NCBI GenBank assembly: GCA_047631555.1
Contig: JBLHZY010000002.1
Span: 883,534 to 947,533, forward strand
Length of the DNA stretch: 64,000 nucleotides
Origin: JBLHZY01 sp047631555
GTDB lineage: Bacteria > Pseudomonadota > Alphaproteobacteria > Rhodobacterales > Rhodobacteraceae
Reading direction: 5' to 3'
This document shows, in pieces, positions 35,181 to 44,234 of this stretch (positions are counted from its first letter, which is position 1; every line of letters starts with the position of its first letter). The translations under genes and the position numbers were made by a program. The notes under the pieces were generated by a model that did no database searches, had not been told where the DNA came from, and worked only from the letters and a program-made list of their open reading frames with translations.

Positions 35181-35953
35181 GCTGCGTCTCCTCCCTCAAT
35201 AGCGTCGGCTTCATCGCCCAAGTAAGCCTCGCGAACGCGTGGATCACCACGAATTTCCGAGGGCGCACCCGTTGCGATGATCTCGCCGTAAACGAGCACA
35301 GAGATACGATCCGCAAGCCCGAAGACCACGCCCATATCATGCTCAACGATCAGCAGGGTTTTGCCTTCTGTGGCCTTTTCGATCAGAGCAACCGCGCGCG
35401 CTGTCTCAGAGTGAGACATGCCCGCTGTTGGTTCATCAAGAAGGATCACATCGGCGCCGCCAGCAATCGTTACCGCGATTTCCAACGTGCGCTGATCTGC
35501 GTAGGGCAGAAGCGCTGCTGGCAGGTTGGCCTTATCGATCAGGCCAACGCTTTCGAGGATATCCGCCGTTTTCTCGGAGACTTCCTTCAACTTACCGATA
35601 TTGCGCAAGAAGCTGTAACCGTAGCCCATCGAGTAGAGCACGCCACAGCGCACGTTTTCGCGCACAGTCATGTTGGAGAAAATGTTCGAGACTTGGAAGC
35701 TGCGCGAAAGGCCCATGCGATTGATCTGATATGGCTTGCGCCCAGAAATAATCGCGCCGTTCAGCGCCACTTCCCCATCGCTCAGGGAATAGAGCCCTGA
35801 GATCAGGTTGAACAGTGTCGATTTACCGGCCCCGTTGGGACCGATGATTGCATGGCGTTCGCCTTTTTTGATCTCAAGGTCTACGCCTTGGATGATCTTG
35901 GCTGGGCCAAAGTTTTTGCGCACATTGCGCAGAGTGAGTGCAGGTGTCGTCAT
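35177..35953 (-). CDS. livG: Liv-type ABC transporter ATP-binding protein
   Basis: A 258-residue ATPase partner of LivF. Walker A is standard (GPNGAGKST near 38-46), with the LivG-type insertion around ISGRKPYQINRMGLSRSFQ, and Walker B VILLDEPTAGMS. The usual LSxGE signature is replaced by LLPYADQRTLEIA, as is normal for LivG-type subunits. It overlaps livF by four bases and lies three bases after livM. Confidence 0.92.
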   Translation of the reverse strand: MTTPALTLRNVRKNFGPAKIIQGVDLEIKKGERHAIIGPNGAGKSTLFNLISGLYSLSDGEVALNGAIISGRKPYQINRMGLSRSFQVSNIFSNMTVRENVRCGVLYSMGYGYSFLRNIGKLKEVSEKTADILESVGLIDKANLPAALLPYADQRTLEIAVTIAGGADVILLDEPTAGMSHSETARAVALIEKATEGKTLLIVEHDMGVVFGLADRISVLVYGEIIATGAPSEIRGDPRVREAYLGDEADAIEGGDAA

Positions 35954-35956
35954 GAC

Positions 35957-37225
35957 TTATGCCTCCTCGCTAAGTTTGGCCATATGGCGCACAAGGACGA
36001 TCCCGATAGCCATTGGGAACAACGAGAGAATCCACGTCAGAGGATTGCTCATTTTGAGATGCACCAACCCGAAGGGTTCGAACACTTCACCAAAGCCATT
36101 GGATGCCAGAACAGCACTTTCAACCAGCGTGATCACACCGATCATCGCGATCAAAATCCCAGCAGCGCCGATGGACCAACGTTTCAAGAAGATCCAGCCT
36201 TGGGCTTTTGTGCCACGAATGAAGTTTGCGATGATGCCCGCAAGGCCATCAGGTGCAAACATCACGATCGAGATGAACAAGATGCCGAGATACAGCAGCC
36301 AAGCTTCGGAGAAATCCGAAAGGTTGGATTGCATATATGTCAGAACAATCGCGCCAAGCAGAGGGCCTGCAAAGTAGCGAATGCCGCCGATGTAAGCCAT
36401 CAACAGAACCAAGCCTGACGGCCCAAGTGAAAGCGCTTCTGGTGTGAAGATTTCATAGTTCACTGCCGACATGCCGCCCGCAAGGCCAGCAAAACCACCT
36501 GCAAACATGAACACCATGTAGCGCACGCGGAACGGGTTGTATCCGACGAATTGAACGCGCTCTGGATTGTCGCGTGTGGCTTCTGACATTTTGCCAAGAG
36601 GTGTGCGGGTAAACGCATACATCAGCGCAGTTGCAACAACTGTCCAGAAAGCCACGAACCAGTAAACGTCGATCGCAGGGCCCATCGAGAGACCAAAGAG
36701 CTGCGGCCCGTTCATCCGATCGCCCGAGATGCCCATTTCGCCGCCCGAGAGGGAAGAGAACATAAAGGCAGCCGCAGCGATCAATTCAGCCACACCAAGC
36801 GAGATCATCGCAAAAGGTGTGCCCGCGCGCCGGCAAGAAGGCCAGCCAACGATGGCGCCCGCAAGAGCGCCGCCCGCAAAGCCGATGATCGGCAGGAAGA
36901 AGACCGGGTAATTCGCCCAGATCCCTGTTTCTGCGTTTTCGATCCAGCTCATCGCATGGACGCAGAAATAACCGCCAATCCCGAAGTAAACCGCATGCCC
37001 AAAGGACAAGAGGCCAGCCCGGCCGAGCAGCATGTTGTAGGACAGCGCAAAGACCATAAAGGTCCCCATTGCGTTGAACAAAGACAGCATCGTGCGCGAT
37101 GGCCCAAAGAGCGGGATAATCGCGAAAATTGCTGCCATGACAATGAAGGGCAAAACCCGCTGACGGAACTTTGCACTATTGCTTGGCGCGAGGTTGCGCG
37201 TCGGAATGTTTGATGCGTCGCTCAT
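35957..37225 (-). CDS. livM: Liv-type ABC transporter permease
   Basis: A 422-residue inner-membrane permease with about ten helices. YNMLLGRAGLLSFGHAVYFG near 64-83 is the hallmark of LivM. It is longer than many homologues because of an extra C-terminal membrane stretch (about 350-422), which includes GVITLVESAVL and a final pair of hydrophobic segments. It overlaps livH as ATGA. Together with LivH it forms the channel for the substrate delivered by the binding protein. Confidence 0.92.
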   Translation of the reverse strand: MSDASNIPTRNLAPSNSAKFRQRVLPFIVMAAIFAIIPLFGPSRTMLSLFNAMGTFMVFALSYNMLLGRAGLLSFGHAVYFGIGGYFCVHAMSWIENAETGIWANYPVFFLPIIGFAGGALAGAIVGWPSCRRAGTPFAMISLGVAELIAAAAFMFSSLSGGEMGISGDRMNGPQLFGLSMGPAIDVYWFVAFWTVVATALMYAFTRTPLGKMSEATRDNPERVQFVGYNPFRVRYMVFMFAGGFAGLAGGMSAVNYEIFTPEALSLGPSGLVLLMAYIGGIRYFAGPLLGAIVLTYMQSNLSDFSEAWLLYLGILFISIVMFAPDGLAGIIANFIRGTKAQGWIFLKRWSIGAAGILIAMIGVITLVESAVLASNGFGEVFEPFGLVHLKMSNPLTWILSLFPMAIGIVLVRHMAKLSEEA

Positions 37226-38154
37226 GCTTCACGATCCCCCATCAAGCCAGTGGGCCGAACCATAAGGATCAAAACCAACATCAAGAACGGTAGCAAAGGC
37301 GCCAGTGAGGCAACTGTGATACCACCAACTTCGGACGTCGCTTGCAGGCCAAGGAAGCCAAACATATCGGCGAATGTCGCGTTTACGGAGACGGCGAATG
37401 TTTGCATCAGGCCAAGCATCATGGCCGCAATGAACGCGCCCTCAAGCGAGCCAAGGCCACCAACAACCACCACCACAAACACAATCGGCCCCATCTGCAC
37501 AGCCATCGCCGGATCGGTCACGAGGTAATTGCCCCCGATTACGCCCGCAAGACCAGCAAGAGCACAACCAGCGCCAAAGACTGTCATGAAGATCCGCGGA
37601 ACATCATGGCCCAAGTGGCCCACCATATGTGGATGGGTCAAGGCGGCCTGAATGATCATGCCTGCGCGGGTTTTCTTAAGGATAAACCAAAGCGCAATAA
37701 GCATCGCGACCGCAATAAACAGAATAAAGATCCGGTAAGCGGGGTATTGCGCGCCAAAGAGCTCAAACAGCGGAAAGTCGAGTGCGTCTGGAACACGGTA
37801 ATCGACCGCGTTGCGGCCCCAGATGATCTTCACGGTTTCGTCGATCAAATACGCCAAACCAAACGTAAACAAAAGCTCGGCCACGTGGCCATTGGCATGC
37901 ACTTTGCGCAAACCGTATTTTTCAACCATAGCGCCAACAACACCAACCAAGATCGGCGCCAGAATCAGCGCGATCCAAAAACTCGTCGCACCAGAAATTG
38001 CATACGCAAAATACGCACCCAGCATATAGAAGCTAGCATGCGCGAAGTTTAGAATTCCCATCATCGAGAAAATCAGGGTTAGCCCGCTCGAAAGCATAAA
38101 CAGCAAAAGCCCGTAGATTGTCCCGTTCAGCAAGGAAAAGATGATCGTTTCCAT
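37222..38154 (-). CDS. livH: Liv-type ABC transporter permease
   Basis: A 310-residue permease with about eight helices. NGTIYGLLLFMLSSGLTLIF near 9-28 and the motif GGLGSLEGAFIAA near 226-238 are typical of LivH. The ATG at 38154 has GGGG six bases upstream; a Met four codons earlier has none. A hairpin lies between it and livK, so the binding protein may be made in excess over the membrane parts. Confidence 0.92.
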   Translation of the reverse strand: METIIFSLLNGTIYGLLLFMLSSGLTLIFSMMGILNFAHASFYMLGAYFAYAISGATSFWIALILAPILVGVVGAMVEKYGLRKVHANGHVAELLFTFGLAYLIDETVKIIWGRNAVDYRVPDALDFPLFELFGAQYPAYRIFILFIAVAMLIALWFILKKTRAGMIIQAALTHPHMVGHLGHDVPRIFMTVFGAGCALAGLAGVIGGNYLVTDPAMAVQMGPIVFVVVVVGGLGSLEGAFIAAMMLGLMQTFAVSVNATFADMFGFLGLQATSEVGGITVASLAPLLPFLMLVLILMVRPTGLMGDREA

Positions 38155-38177
38155 GTTGATCCCCATTTATTATGAAG

Positions 38178-38204
38178 GGCGCCACGCCGGAAAACGTGAC
38201 GCCC
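38178..38204 (-). promoter_or_regulatory. Intercistronic hairpin between livK and livH
   Basis: GGGCGCCACG and CGTGACGCCC can pair around an eight-base loop with one internal mismatch. There is no U-run, so it is better read as an mRNA-stability or attenuation element that favours livK. Confidence 0.5.
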
Positions 38205-38228
38205 AATTATTTAGCTCAATAGTCGACC

Positions 38229-39470
38229 TTAGGAAGGACGTTCCATTTTGCAGGTTGTCGCAGACGCTGTGTTTGCGGCAGGGATGCGATCGCCTTCGCC
38301 AGAAGCCCAGCCGAGTGGCAGGCCTTCAACAGTGCGCTTAGGCTCTTTTACGAATGTCGAAACGAAGAGGTCCTGAAGAACCTGGTGATCTTCGCCACGC
38401 ATTGTAACGGTGCCGTAAGGGCCATCGTAAGTCATACCTTCCAAAGCGAAAGCAACGTCCTTTGGTGCCACGGAGCCAGCTTTTTCAGCTGCCATGTCGA
38501 GGAAACCAAGGGCGTTATAAACGCGGTGGTAGTAGTATGAGTTGGCTGGGCCATACTGCGCGTTGAAGCTGTCGATACGTGCTTCTTGAGCAGCATTGCC
38601 GCTGTCAAAGTTGATATCAACTTCGGAGATTTGCATCACTTTGCCTACAGCAGCTTCGCCCATGGCAGTCGCGGCGCCAAGAGAGTTACCGTAGTAAGTC
38701 AGGATTGGCTTATCCCAGCCGGAATCGATCGCAGCTTTAACCAGGAGAACCATATCGGCGCCCCAGTTACCTGTGATGATCACGTCTGCACCCGAAGAGA
38801 TGATCTTCTGAACGTAAGGTGTGAAGTCTTTAACTTTGCCCAGTGGGTGAAGCTCGTTCCCGACGATTTCGATGTCAGGGCGTTTTTCTGTCAGCTGCGA
38901 AACAGCAGCGGCAGCAACAGCTTTACCGTATGAGTAGTCTTGGCCGATCACGTAGATCTTTTTGATGTTCTCGCGTGCTTTGATCCAGTCGGTCATGCCT
39001 TCCATTTTCATGTCGGCGTGAGAATCGAAGCGGAAGTGCCAGAACGAGCAAGCGTCGTTTGTGAAGGCAGGGTCAACAGCCGCGTAGTTCAGGAACAGTA
39101 CTTCGTCGCCTGGGTTACGCTGGTTGTGTTTGCCAACAGCATCGATGATCGCAGCAGCAACCGAAGAACCGTTACCTTGGGCAACATAGCGGATGCCTTG
39201 GTCGATCGCTTTTTGAAGCTGAACGAGCGATTCTTTAGGGTTGATTTTGTTATCAAACGCAACGATTTCAACGTCTTGGCCGTTGATGCCGCCGCCTGCG
39301 TTTACTTCCTCTGCAGCGTGTGTCCACTGCTTAAGAGCCGCATCACCCGATGGGCCAAAAGGGCCTGAGAGTGGATCGATAAAAGCGATTTTCAGATTGT
39401 CCGCATAGGCGCCCGAGAGCGCAGCAAAGGACACAGTAGCCGCGAGTGCAGCTGTCTTAATAATAGTCAT
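38229..39470 (-). CDS. livK: Liv-type ABC transporter substrate-binding protein
   Basis: A 413-residue periplasmic binding protein with a Sec signal peptide (residues 1-23, cleavage after AYA). KIAFIDPLSGPFGPSGDAAL near 27-46 is the ligand-side start of the Peripla_BP_6 fold, and QDYSYGKAVAAAA and ITGNWGADMVLLVKAA follow the family pattern. The ligand may be a branched-chain amino acid, but relatives also carry aromatic and aliphatic carboxylates, and the position next to a CoA-ligase/beta-oxidation regulon favours an acid. GGGAGG precedes the start. It is divergent from the catabolic operon. Confidence 0.9.
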   Translation of the reverse strand: MTIIKTAALAATVSFAALSGAYADNLKIAFIDPLSGPFGPSGDAALKQWTHAAEEVNAGGGINGQDVEIVAFDNKINPKESLVQLQKAIDQGIRYVAQGNGSSVAAAIIDAVGKHNQRNPGDEVLFLNYAAVDPAFTNDACSFWHFRFDSHADMKMEGMTDWIKARENIKKIYVIGQDYSYGKAVAAAAVSQLTEKRPDIEIVGNELHPLGKVKDFTPYVQKIISSGADVIITGNWGADMVLLVKAAIDSGWDKPILTYYGNSLGAATAMGEAAVGKVMQISEVDINFDSGNAAQEARIDSFNAQYGPANSYYYHRVYNALGFLDMAAEKAGSVAPKDVAFALEGMTYDGPYGTVTMRGEDHQVLQDLFVSTFVKEPKRTVEGLPLGWASGEGDRIPAANTASATTCKMERPS

Positions 39471-39545
39471 GAATATTCCTCCCATTCGTGAAACCTCCCA
39501 TGAACTAGAGATTTCTCGGCCTGATCAAACGAAGAAGGGGGTCTC

Positions 39546-39574
39546 TTGTCAAGCAGAATGTGAAACTCTATTCT
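39546..39574 (+). promoter_or_regulatory. Sigma70-like promoter of the catabolic plus-strand operon
   Basis: TTGTCA and TATTCT are separated by 17 bases, a good housekeeping promoter about 36 bases before the start codon. On the opposite strand the same bases include TTGACA, a possible -35 box for livK, so the divergent promoters overlap. Confidence 0.5.
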
Positions 39575-39585
39575 GCATTGCAAAA
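39571..39585. promoter_or_regulatory. Operator candidate shared by both catabolic operons (copy 1)
   Basis: TTCTGCATTGCAAAA is a near palindrome (TTyTGCAnTGCArAA) that overlaps the -10 box of the plus-strand operon, as expected for a repressor site. The first 11 bases recur exactly at 56695-56705 before the other operon of the cluster. Confidence 0.5.
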
Positions 39586-39609
39586 CAAGGACCACTGGGG
39601 AGGATAGTT

Positions 39610-40803
39610 ATGCCGGAGTTTTCGCGCGATTTGGCGCAATTCCGTACAGAAATTGGAGCATGGCTTGAGGGCAATTGTCCAGCAGAAATGCGCGGCGGCG
39701 ATTTCGTCGAATCTGACATCTGTTGGGGCGGAAAGAAGTGGAAATTCACCTCTGACGCACAAAAAACCTGGATGGATAATGCGGCCGCTGCGGGGCTGAC
39801 TTGCCCGACCTGGCCGGTCGAATATGGCGGCGCTGGGTTGAGCCGCGATCAGCAGAAGATTTTGCGCGAAGAAATGGTGCGAATCAATGCCAAGATCCCG
39901 CTCCAATCTTTCGGAATCTGGATGCTCGGGCCTGCTCTTTTGGCCTTTGGGACCGAAGAGCAGAAAAAACATTACCTGCCGCAAATTATTCGTGGCGATA
40001 TCCGTTGGTGCCAAGGCTATTCAGAGCCGGGCGCGGGCTCGGACCTGGCCAATGTGCAGACGCGCGCCGAGGATATGGGCGATCACTGGCTTATTAATGG
40101 TCAGAAAATTTGGACGTCCTATGCGGATCAGGCCGATTGGATTTTTGCGCTGGTGCGCACGGATCGCGAGGCCCCCAAGCATTTGGGCATTTCTTTCATG
40201 TTGATCGATATGAATGCGCCGGGTGTGACAACACGCCCCATCCAGCTGATTTCCGGCAAGTCGCCCTTCTGTGAGACTTTCTTTGATAACGTCAAAGTGC
40301 CAAAAGAAGACCCCTCAGGCATGAGCCGCATTGTTGGCGAGGTAAATCGCGGCTGGGATGTGGCCAAACATCTTCTGACCCATGAGCGCGAAATGATCGG
40401 CTCTGGTTCGCGCGGGCCGCTTGGCGGGCGCTCGGTTGGTGAGATTATGAATTCCGGCGATGAGCTAAACTCCAATCCGGTGTTGCGCACTGAAGCGATG
40501 AAATACGAGGTCGATGCTTTGGCCACGGGTCTGACGCTTGAGCGTTACAAAGATATGGCGGGGGCGGGTGTACCGATTGGCAATGCCTCTTCGATGCTCA
40601 AATATCAGGGCACTGAGCTGAACAAGCGCGGCTATGAATTGCTGATGTCGCTGGCGGGCTCAGACGCGGCCGAATGGGAGAGCCCGCAAGGCGAGCTGGC
40701 CTCGGAATGGCTGCGCACCAAAGCGAATTCGATTGAAGGCGGTACTTCGGAGGTGATGCTCGACATCATCGCGAAACGCGTTCTTGAACTGCCCTATAAG
40801 TAA
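39610..40803 (+). CDS. Acyl-CoA dehydrogenase, large (catalytic) subunit of pair 1
   Basis: A 397-residue FAD acyl-CoA dehydrogenase. QGYSEPGAGSDLANVQTRA near 137-155 binds FAD and substrate, and the C-terminal SIEGGTSEVMLDIIAKRVL near 374-392 keeps the Gly-Gly-Thr-Ser-Glu element with the catalytic Glu region. The gene 12 bases downstream encodes a smaller dehydrogenase without that element, so a heteromeric enzyme as in steroid side-chain degradation (FadE/ChsE pairs) is likely. The start at 39610 is fixed by GGGGAGG; sequence upstream in frame is promoter DNA. Confidence 0.88.
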   Translation: MPEFSRDLAQFRTEIGAWLEGNCPAEMRGGDFVESDICWGGKKWKFTSDAQKTWMDNAAAAGLTCPTWPVEYGGAGLSRDQQKILREEMVRINAKIPLQSFGIWMLGPALLAFGTEEQKKHYLPQIIRGDIRWCQGYSEPGAGSDLANVQTRAEDMGDHWLINGQKIWTSYADQADWIFALVRTDREAPKHLGISFMLIDMNAPGVTTRPIQLISGKSPFCETFFDNVKVPKEDPSGMSRIVGEVNRGWDVAKHLLTHEREMIGSGSRGPLGGRSVGEIMNSGDELNSNPVLRTEAMKYEVDALATGLTLERYKDMAGAGVPIGNASSMLKYQGTELNKRGYELLMSLAGSDAAEWESPQGELASEWLRTKANSIEGGTSEVMLDIIAKRVLELPYK

Positions 40804-40815
40804 GGAAACAGAAGT

Positions 40816-41949
40816 ATGGAAAGCCTTCTTCTGAATGAAGATGAAACAATGCTGCGCGATTCTGCGCGCGGGTTTCTCGATGATACGGCGCCGGTAAAAG
40901 CGTTTCGCGCGGTGCGTGATGCGGGCAGCGGATTTGATCGCGGTCTGTGGAATGAGATGGCGCAGATGGGTTGGGCCGGGGTTTTGGTTCCCGAAGCGCA
41001 GGGCGGCGCAGATATGGGCCACCGCGCGGCGGGCATTCTGGCCGAGGATATGGGGCAAACATTGGTTGCTTCGCCGTTTATCTCGACCGCCGTTATGGCC
41101 GCGACTGTTTTGCGCAAAGCATCTGGCGCGCGCGCTGAAGCGAGCTTGGCAGCGATTGCTTCGGGTGCTGCGATCTATGCGATTGCTGTTGATGAGGGCG
41201 CAAAACACGCACCCGAGCGCAGCGCTTTGCAGGCCGTTCAATCGGGCAATGCGTTTCGCCTCACAGGGCGCAAAGGTTTTGTCGCAGAGGGCCGCGCGGC
41301 GGATCGCGTGCTGGTTTTGGCGCGCACCTCTGGCGATGTTGGTGATGCGGATGGGCTGACGCTGTTTGATGTGGCGGCGGATACCAAAGGCTTGGATCGC
41401 CGGGCGATCAATTCGGTTGATGGGCGCGATTTCGCAGAGCTGACATTTGAGGGCGTCGAGGCGACGGGCGACGATGTTATCGGCGAGGTTGGCGGCGGAT
41501 TGGATGCGCTTAAGGCCGGGCTTGAAGCCGGGCAGGCGGCCTTGGCGGCCGAGCTTACCGGGCTTTCAGCCGGATCATTTGCGATGACCGCGGGCTATCT
41601 CAAAGAGCGCAAGCAATTTGGCAAACTGATTGGCACGTTCCAAGCGCTGCAACACCGTGCGGCGCATATGTGGGCCGAGATTGAGGTCACCGCTTCGGCC
41701 ATCGCCAACGCAGGCCGTGTTTTGGATGCCGCTCCGGATCAGGCGACGCTGGCGGTTTCCTTGGCCAAAGCGCGCGCTACGGATACGGCCAAATTGATCG
41801 TCAGCGAAGGCGTTCAGATGCATGGCGGAATTGGTATGACGGACGAGTTTGATATGGGTTTTTACATGAAACGCGCCCGTGTGGGCGCAGAGTGGCTTGG
41901 CGATTACGGCTATCATGCCGCGCGCGTTGCCGCTGCGAGAGGGTTCTAA
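40816..41949 (+). CDS. Acyl-CoA dehydrogenase, small subunit of pair 1
   Basis: A 377-residue acyl-CoA dehydrogenase-fold protein. The N-terminal helical domain and the C-terminal QMHGGIGMTDEFDMGFYMKR near 333-352 are clear, but after it the sequence runs RVGAEWLGDYGYH instead of the usual EGT-Ser/Asn-Glu, so the catalytic Glu is missing. This is the hallmark of the non-catalytic or FAD-supporting subunit in alpha2beta2 dehydrogenases. It lies between its presumed partner (12 bases) and an SDR gene (3 bases). Confidence 0.85.
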   Translation: MESLLLNEDETMLRDSARGFLDDTAPVKAFRAVRDAGSGFDRGLWNEMAQMGWAGVLVPEAQGGADMGHRAAGILAEDMGQTLVASPFISTAVMAATVLRKASGARAEASLAAIASGAAIYAIAVDEGAKHAPERSALQAVQSGNAFRLTGRKGFVAEGRAADRVLVLARTSGDVGDADGLTLFDVAADTKGLDRRAINSVDGRDFAELTFEGVEATGDDVIGEVGGGLDALKAGLEAGQAALAAELTGLSAGSFAMTAGYLKERKQFGKLIGTFQALQHRAAHMWAEIEVTASAIANAGRVLDAAPDQATLAVSLAKARATDTAKLIVSEGVQMHGGIGMTDEFDMGFYMKRARVGAEWLGDYGYHAARVAAARGF

Positions 41950-41952
41950 ACG

Positions 41953-42777
41953 ATGAATATGACACCGCAAAACTTGTTCGACCTGTCGGGCAAAGTTGCA
42001 CTGGTCACCGGGGGTGCTACGGGCATCGGGCGGATGGCTGCCGAAGGGCTCGCCGCCGCTGGCGCGCGCGTTTTGATTGCAAGCCGCAAGGGCGATGCTT
42101 GCGAAGCCGTTGCCAAAGAGATCAACGCGATGGGCCTTGCTGGCTCTATTGAAGGCTTTGGCGGCGATGTTGCCACAGAGGCCGGGATCGAGGCTTTGGT
42201 TGCTGAGGTGAACAGCCGCACTGACAAGCTCAACATCCTGATGAACAACGCAGGCTGCACTTGGGGCGCGGCCATGGGAGCGCATCCTTACGGCGCTTGG
42301 GACAAGGTTTTGGGGCTCAATGTCCAAGGCATGTTCCATGTGACCCAGCTTTTGCTGCCCCTGCTTCAGGCGGCGTCAAGCGCGCAGGATCCTTCCCGGA
42401 TCGTCAATGTCGGCTCGATTATGGGCGATATTCCCAAGGGCTCGGGCACCTATTCTTATGCGGTTTCCAAAGGAGCCGTGCATCACATGACGCGCGTTTT
42501 GTCCAATGATCTCGCGCCGATGGGCATCACAGTTAACGCGATCGCGCCGGGGCCGTTTGTTTCCAAAATGACCGCCTTTGCGATTGGCGATGAAGAGGGC
42601 GCGGCCAAGGCGGCTGCGGGCGTTCCATTGGGTCGCGTTGGTGCGTCTGAGGATATTGCGGGCGCTTTGCAATTTTTGTGCGGGAAAGGCGGCTCTTATG
42701 TTTCGGGCGCGATTATCCCGCTTTCGGGCGGGATGAATGCATCGGCCCCCGGCTCACTCTTTAGAGAGGATGAATAA
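41953..42777 (+). CDS. SDR-family oxidoreductase
   Basis: A 274-residue short-chain dehydrogenase with TGGATGIG near 17-24 (cofactor binding), NNAG near 98-101, and the Ser/Tyr/Lys active site including YAVSK near 165-169. The C-terminus ends ASAPGSLFREDE after GAIIPLSGGMN. As the third gene of the plus-strand operon it probably oxidises a hydroxyacyl intermediate or a ring alcohol of the substrate. It is separated from the MaoC gene by one base. Confidence 0.87.
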   Translation: MNMTPQNLFDLSGKVALVTGGATGIGRMAAEGLAAAGARVLIASRKGDACEAVAKEINAMGLAGSIEGFGGDVATEAGIEALVAEVNSRTDKLNILMNNAGCTWGAAMGAHPYGAWDKVLGLNVQGMFHVTQLLLPLLQAASSAQDPSRIVNVGSIMGDIPKGSGTYSYAVSKGAVHHMTRVLSNDLAPMGITVNAIAPGPFVSKMTAFAIGDEEGAAKAAAGVPLGRVGASEDIAGALQFLCGKGGSYVSGAIIPLSGGMNASAPGSLFREDE

Positions 42778-42778
42778 T

Positions 42779-43252
42779 ATGAGCACTGAGATCACACGCG
42801 CCGAACTCGAAGCGCAACTCGGCAAAGAGGTCGGCGTTTCCGATTGGATCGAGATCACGCAAGGCATGATTGATACTTTTGCCGATGTCACTTTGGATCA
42901 CCAATTCATCCATATCGACCCAGAACGCGCCGCCAAGGAAAGCCCTTTCGGCGGCACGATTGCACACGGCTTTTTGACGCTCTCTTTGCTGTCGGCTTTT
43001 GCGATTGATGCTTTGCCGACGATTAAGGGCACAAAGATGGGCGTCAACTACGGCACCAATAAAATGCGCTTTCTCACCCCGGTGAAATCGGGCGCGAAGG
43101 TGCGTGGGCGTTTTGCGCTTAAAGAATTCAGTGAATTAAAACCCGGCGAGATCACAACGATCTGGGATGTCACGGTTGAGATCCTTGGCGAGGCGAAACC
43201 TGCCTTGGTCGCGGAATGGATCAACCGGCGCTATTTGGAGGCAGAAGCATGA
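42779..43252 (+). CDS. MaoC-family enoyl-CoA hydratase
   Basis: A 157-residue hotdog-fold hydratase. The hydratase-2 catalytic motif is present as Asp40 followed by His45 (DHQFIHIDPERA), and GTIAHGFLTLSLL near 59-71 is the central helix. It adds water to an enoyl-CoA, giving the (R)-3-hydroxyacyl-CoA. GAGGATG-rich sequence at the end of the SDR gene serves as ribosome binding site. It overlaps the next SDR by four bases, and the two together resemble the hydratase and dehydrogenase parts of peroxisomal multifunctional enzyme 2. Confidence 0.9.
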   Translation: MSTEITRAELEAQLGKEVGVSDWIEITQGMIDTFADVTLDHQFIHIDPERAAKESPFGGTIAHGFLTLSLLSAFAIDALPTIKGTKMGVNYGTNKMRFLTPVKSGAKVRGRFALKEFSELKPGEITTIWDVTVEILGEAKPALVAEWINRRYLEAEA

Positions 43253-44184
43253 GCAAAGCATTGCGATTTGATGGACGTGTAGCGATTGTTACGGGCGCCG
43301 GCGTTGGCCTTGGGCGCGCTCATGCGCTTGGACTTGCGGCGCGCGGTGCAAAGGTTGTTGTAAACGATCTTGGCGTGGCAACCGATGGCACGGGCTCTAG
43401 CTCGGCCCAAGCCGAAGGCGTTGTAGAAGAAATCCGCGCAGCAGGCGGCGAGGCGATGGCGCACGGCGCCAATGTGACCGATCCGGTTGCGGTTCAGGAC
43501 ATGGTTGATCGCGCGATTGCGGAATGGGGCGGCGTTGATATCCTGGTCAACAACGCAGGCATCCTGCGCGACAAAACATTCGCCAAAATGACGCTCGAGG
43601 ATTTCCGCCTTGTGGTTGAGGTTCACCTCATGGGCTCGGTCACTACGACAAAGGCGCTTTGGGAGCATTTCCGCGAGCGCAATTATGGCCGCATTGTTTA
43701 TACGACCTCGGCCAGCGGTATGTATGGCAACTTTGGCCAGAGCAATTACGGCGCGGCGAAAGCCTCGATGCTTGGGCTGATGAATGTGCTTTCGCAAGAG
43801 GGCGCGAAATACAACATCCGCCTCAATATGCTCGCGCCAACGGCGGCGACCCGGATGACAGAAGGGCTTTTGCCCGATGCGGTTCTTGATCTTTTGAAGC
43901 CCGAAACAATCACGCCGGGCTTGCTCGCGCTTGTTTCTGAGGACGCCCCAAGCAAGATGATTTTGGGCGCCGGTGGCGGCAGCTTTGCCGAGACCAAAAT
44001 TTATGAGACGCCGGGCATCACCCTCCTTGGCGAAGATCTCACCCCAGAAAACGTTTTGGCGCAGATGCAACAATTGCGCGATCCAAAGGGCCAGCAAGAA
44101 ATGCGCGGCGCCTTTGATCAAACGAAGAAATACGCCGCGAATGCCGCCAAGGCATTGGGCATCGAATTGCCGCCAGCCGGCTAA
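43249..44184 (+). CDS. SDR-family hydroxyacyl-CoA dehydrogenase, MFE-2-like
   Basis: A 311-residue SDR with TGAGVGLGRAHALGLAARG near 15-33, VVVNDLGV near 36-43 and the NNAGILRDKTFAKM block typical of the dehydrogenase part of multifunctional enzyme 2 (17-beta-HSD4). The active site includes YTTSASGMYGNFGQSNYGAAK near 155-175. A 50-residue C-terminal extension ends IELPPAG. It should oxidise the (R)-3-hydroxyacyl-CoA made by the MaoC protein with which it is translationally coupled. Confidence 0.88.
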   Translation: MSKALRFDGRVAIVTGAGVGLGRAHALGLAARGAKVVVNDLGVATDGTGSSSAQAEGVVEEIRAAGGEAMAHGANVTDPVAVQDMVDRAIAEWGGVDILVNNAGILRDKTFAKMTLEDFRLVVEVHLMGSVTTTKALWEHFRERNYGRIVYTTSASGMYGNFGQSNYGAAKASMLGLMNVLSQEGAKYNIRLNMLAPTAATRMTEGLLPDAVLDLLKPETITPGLLALVSEDAPSKMILGAGGGSFAETKIYETPGITLLGEDLTPENVLAQMQQLRDPKGQQEMRGAFDQTKKYAANAAKALGIELPPAG

Positions 44185-44234
44185 GAAATCCTAAAGATAA
44201 TAGACAGTTAGATAGAGAGAAGAGAGAGAATACT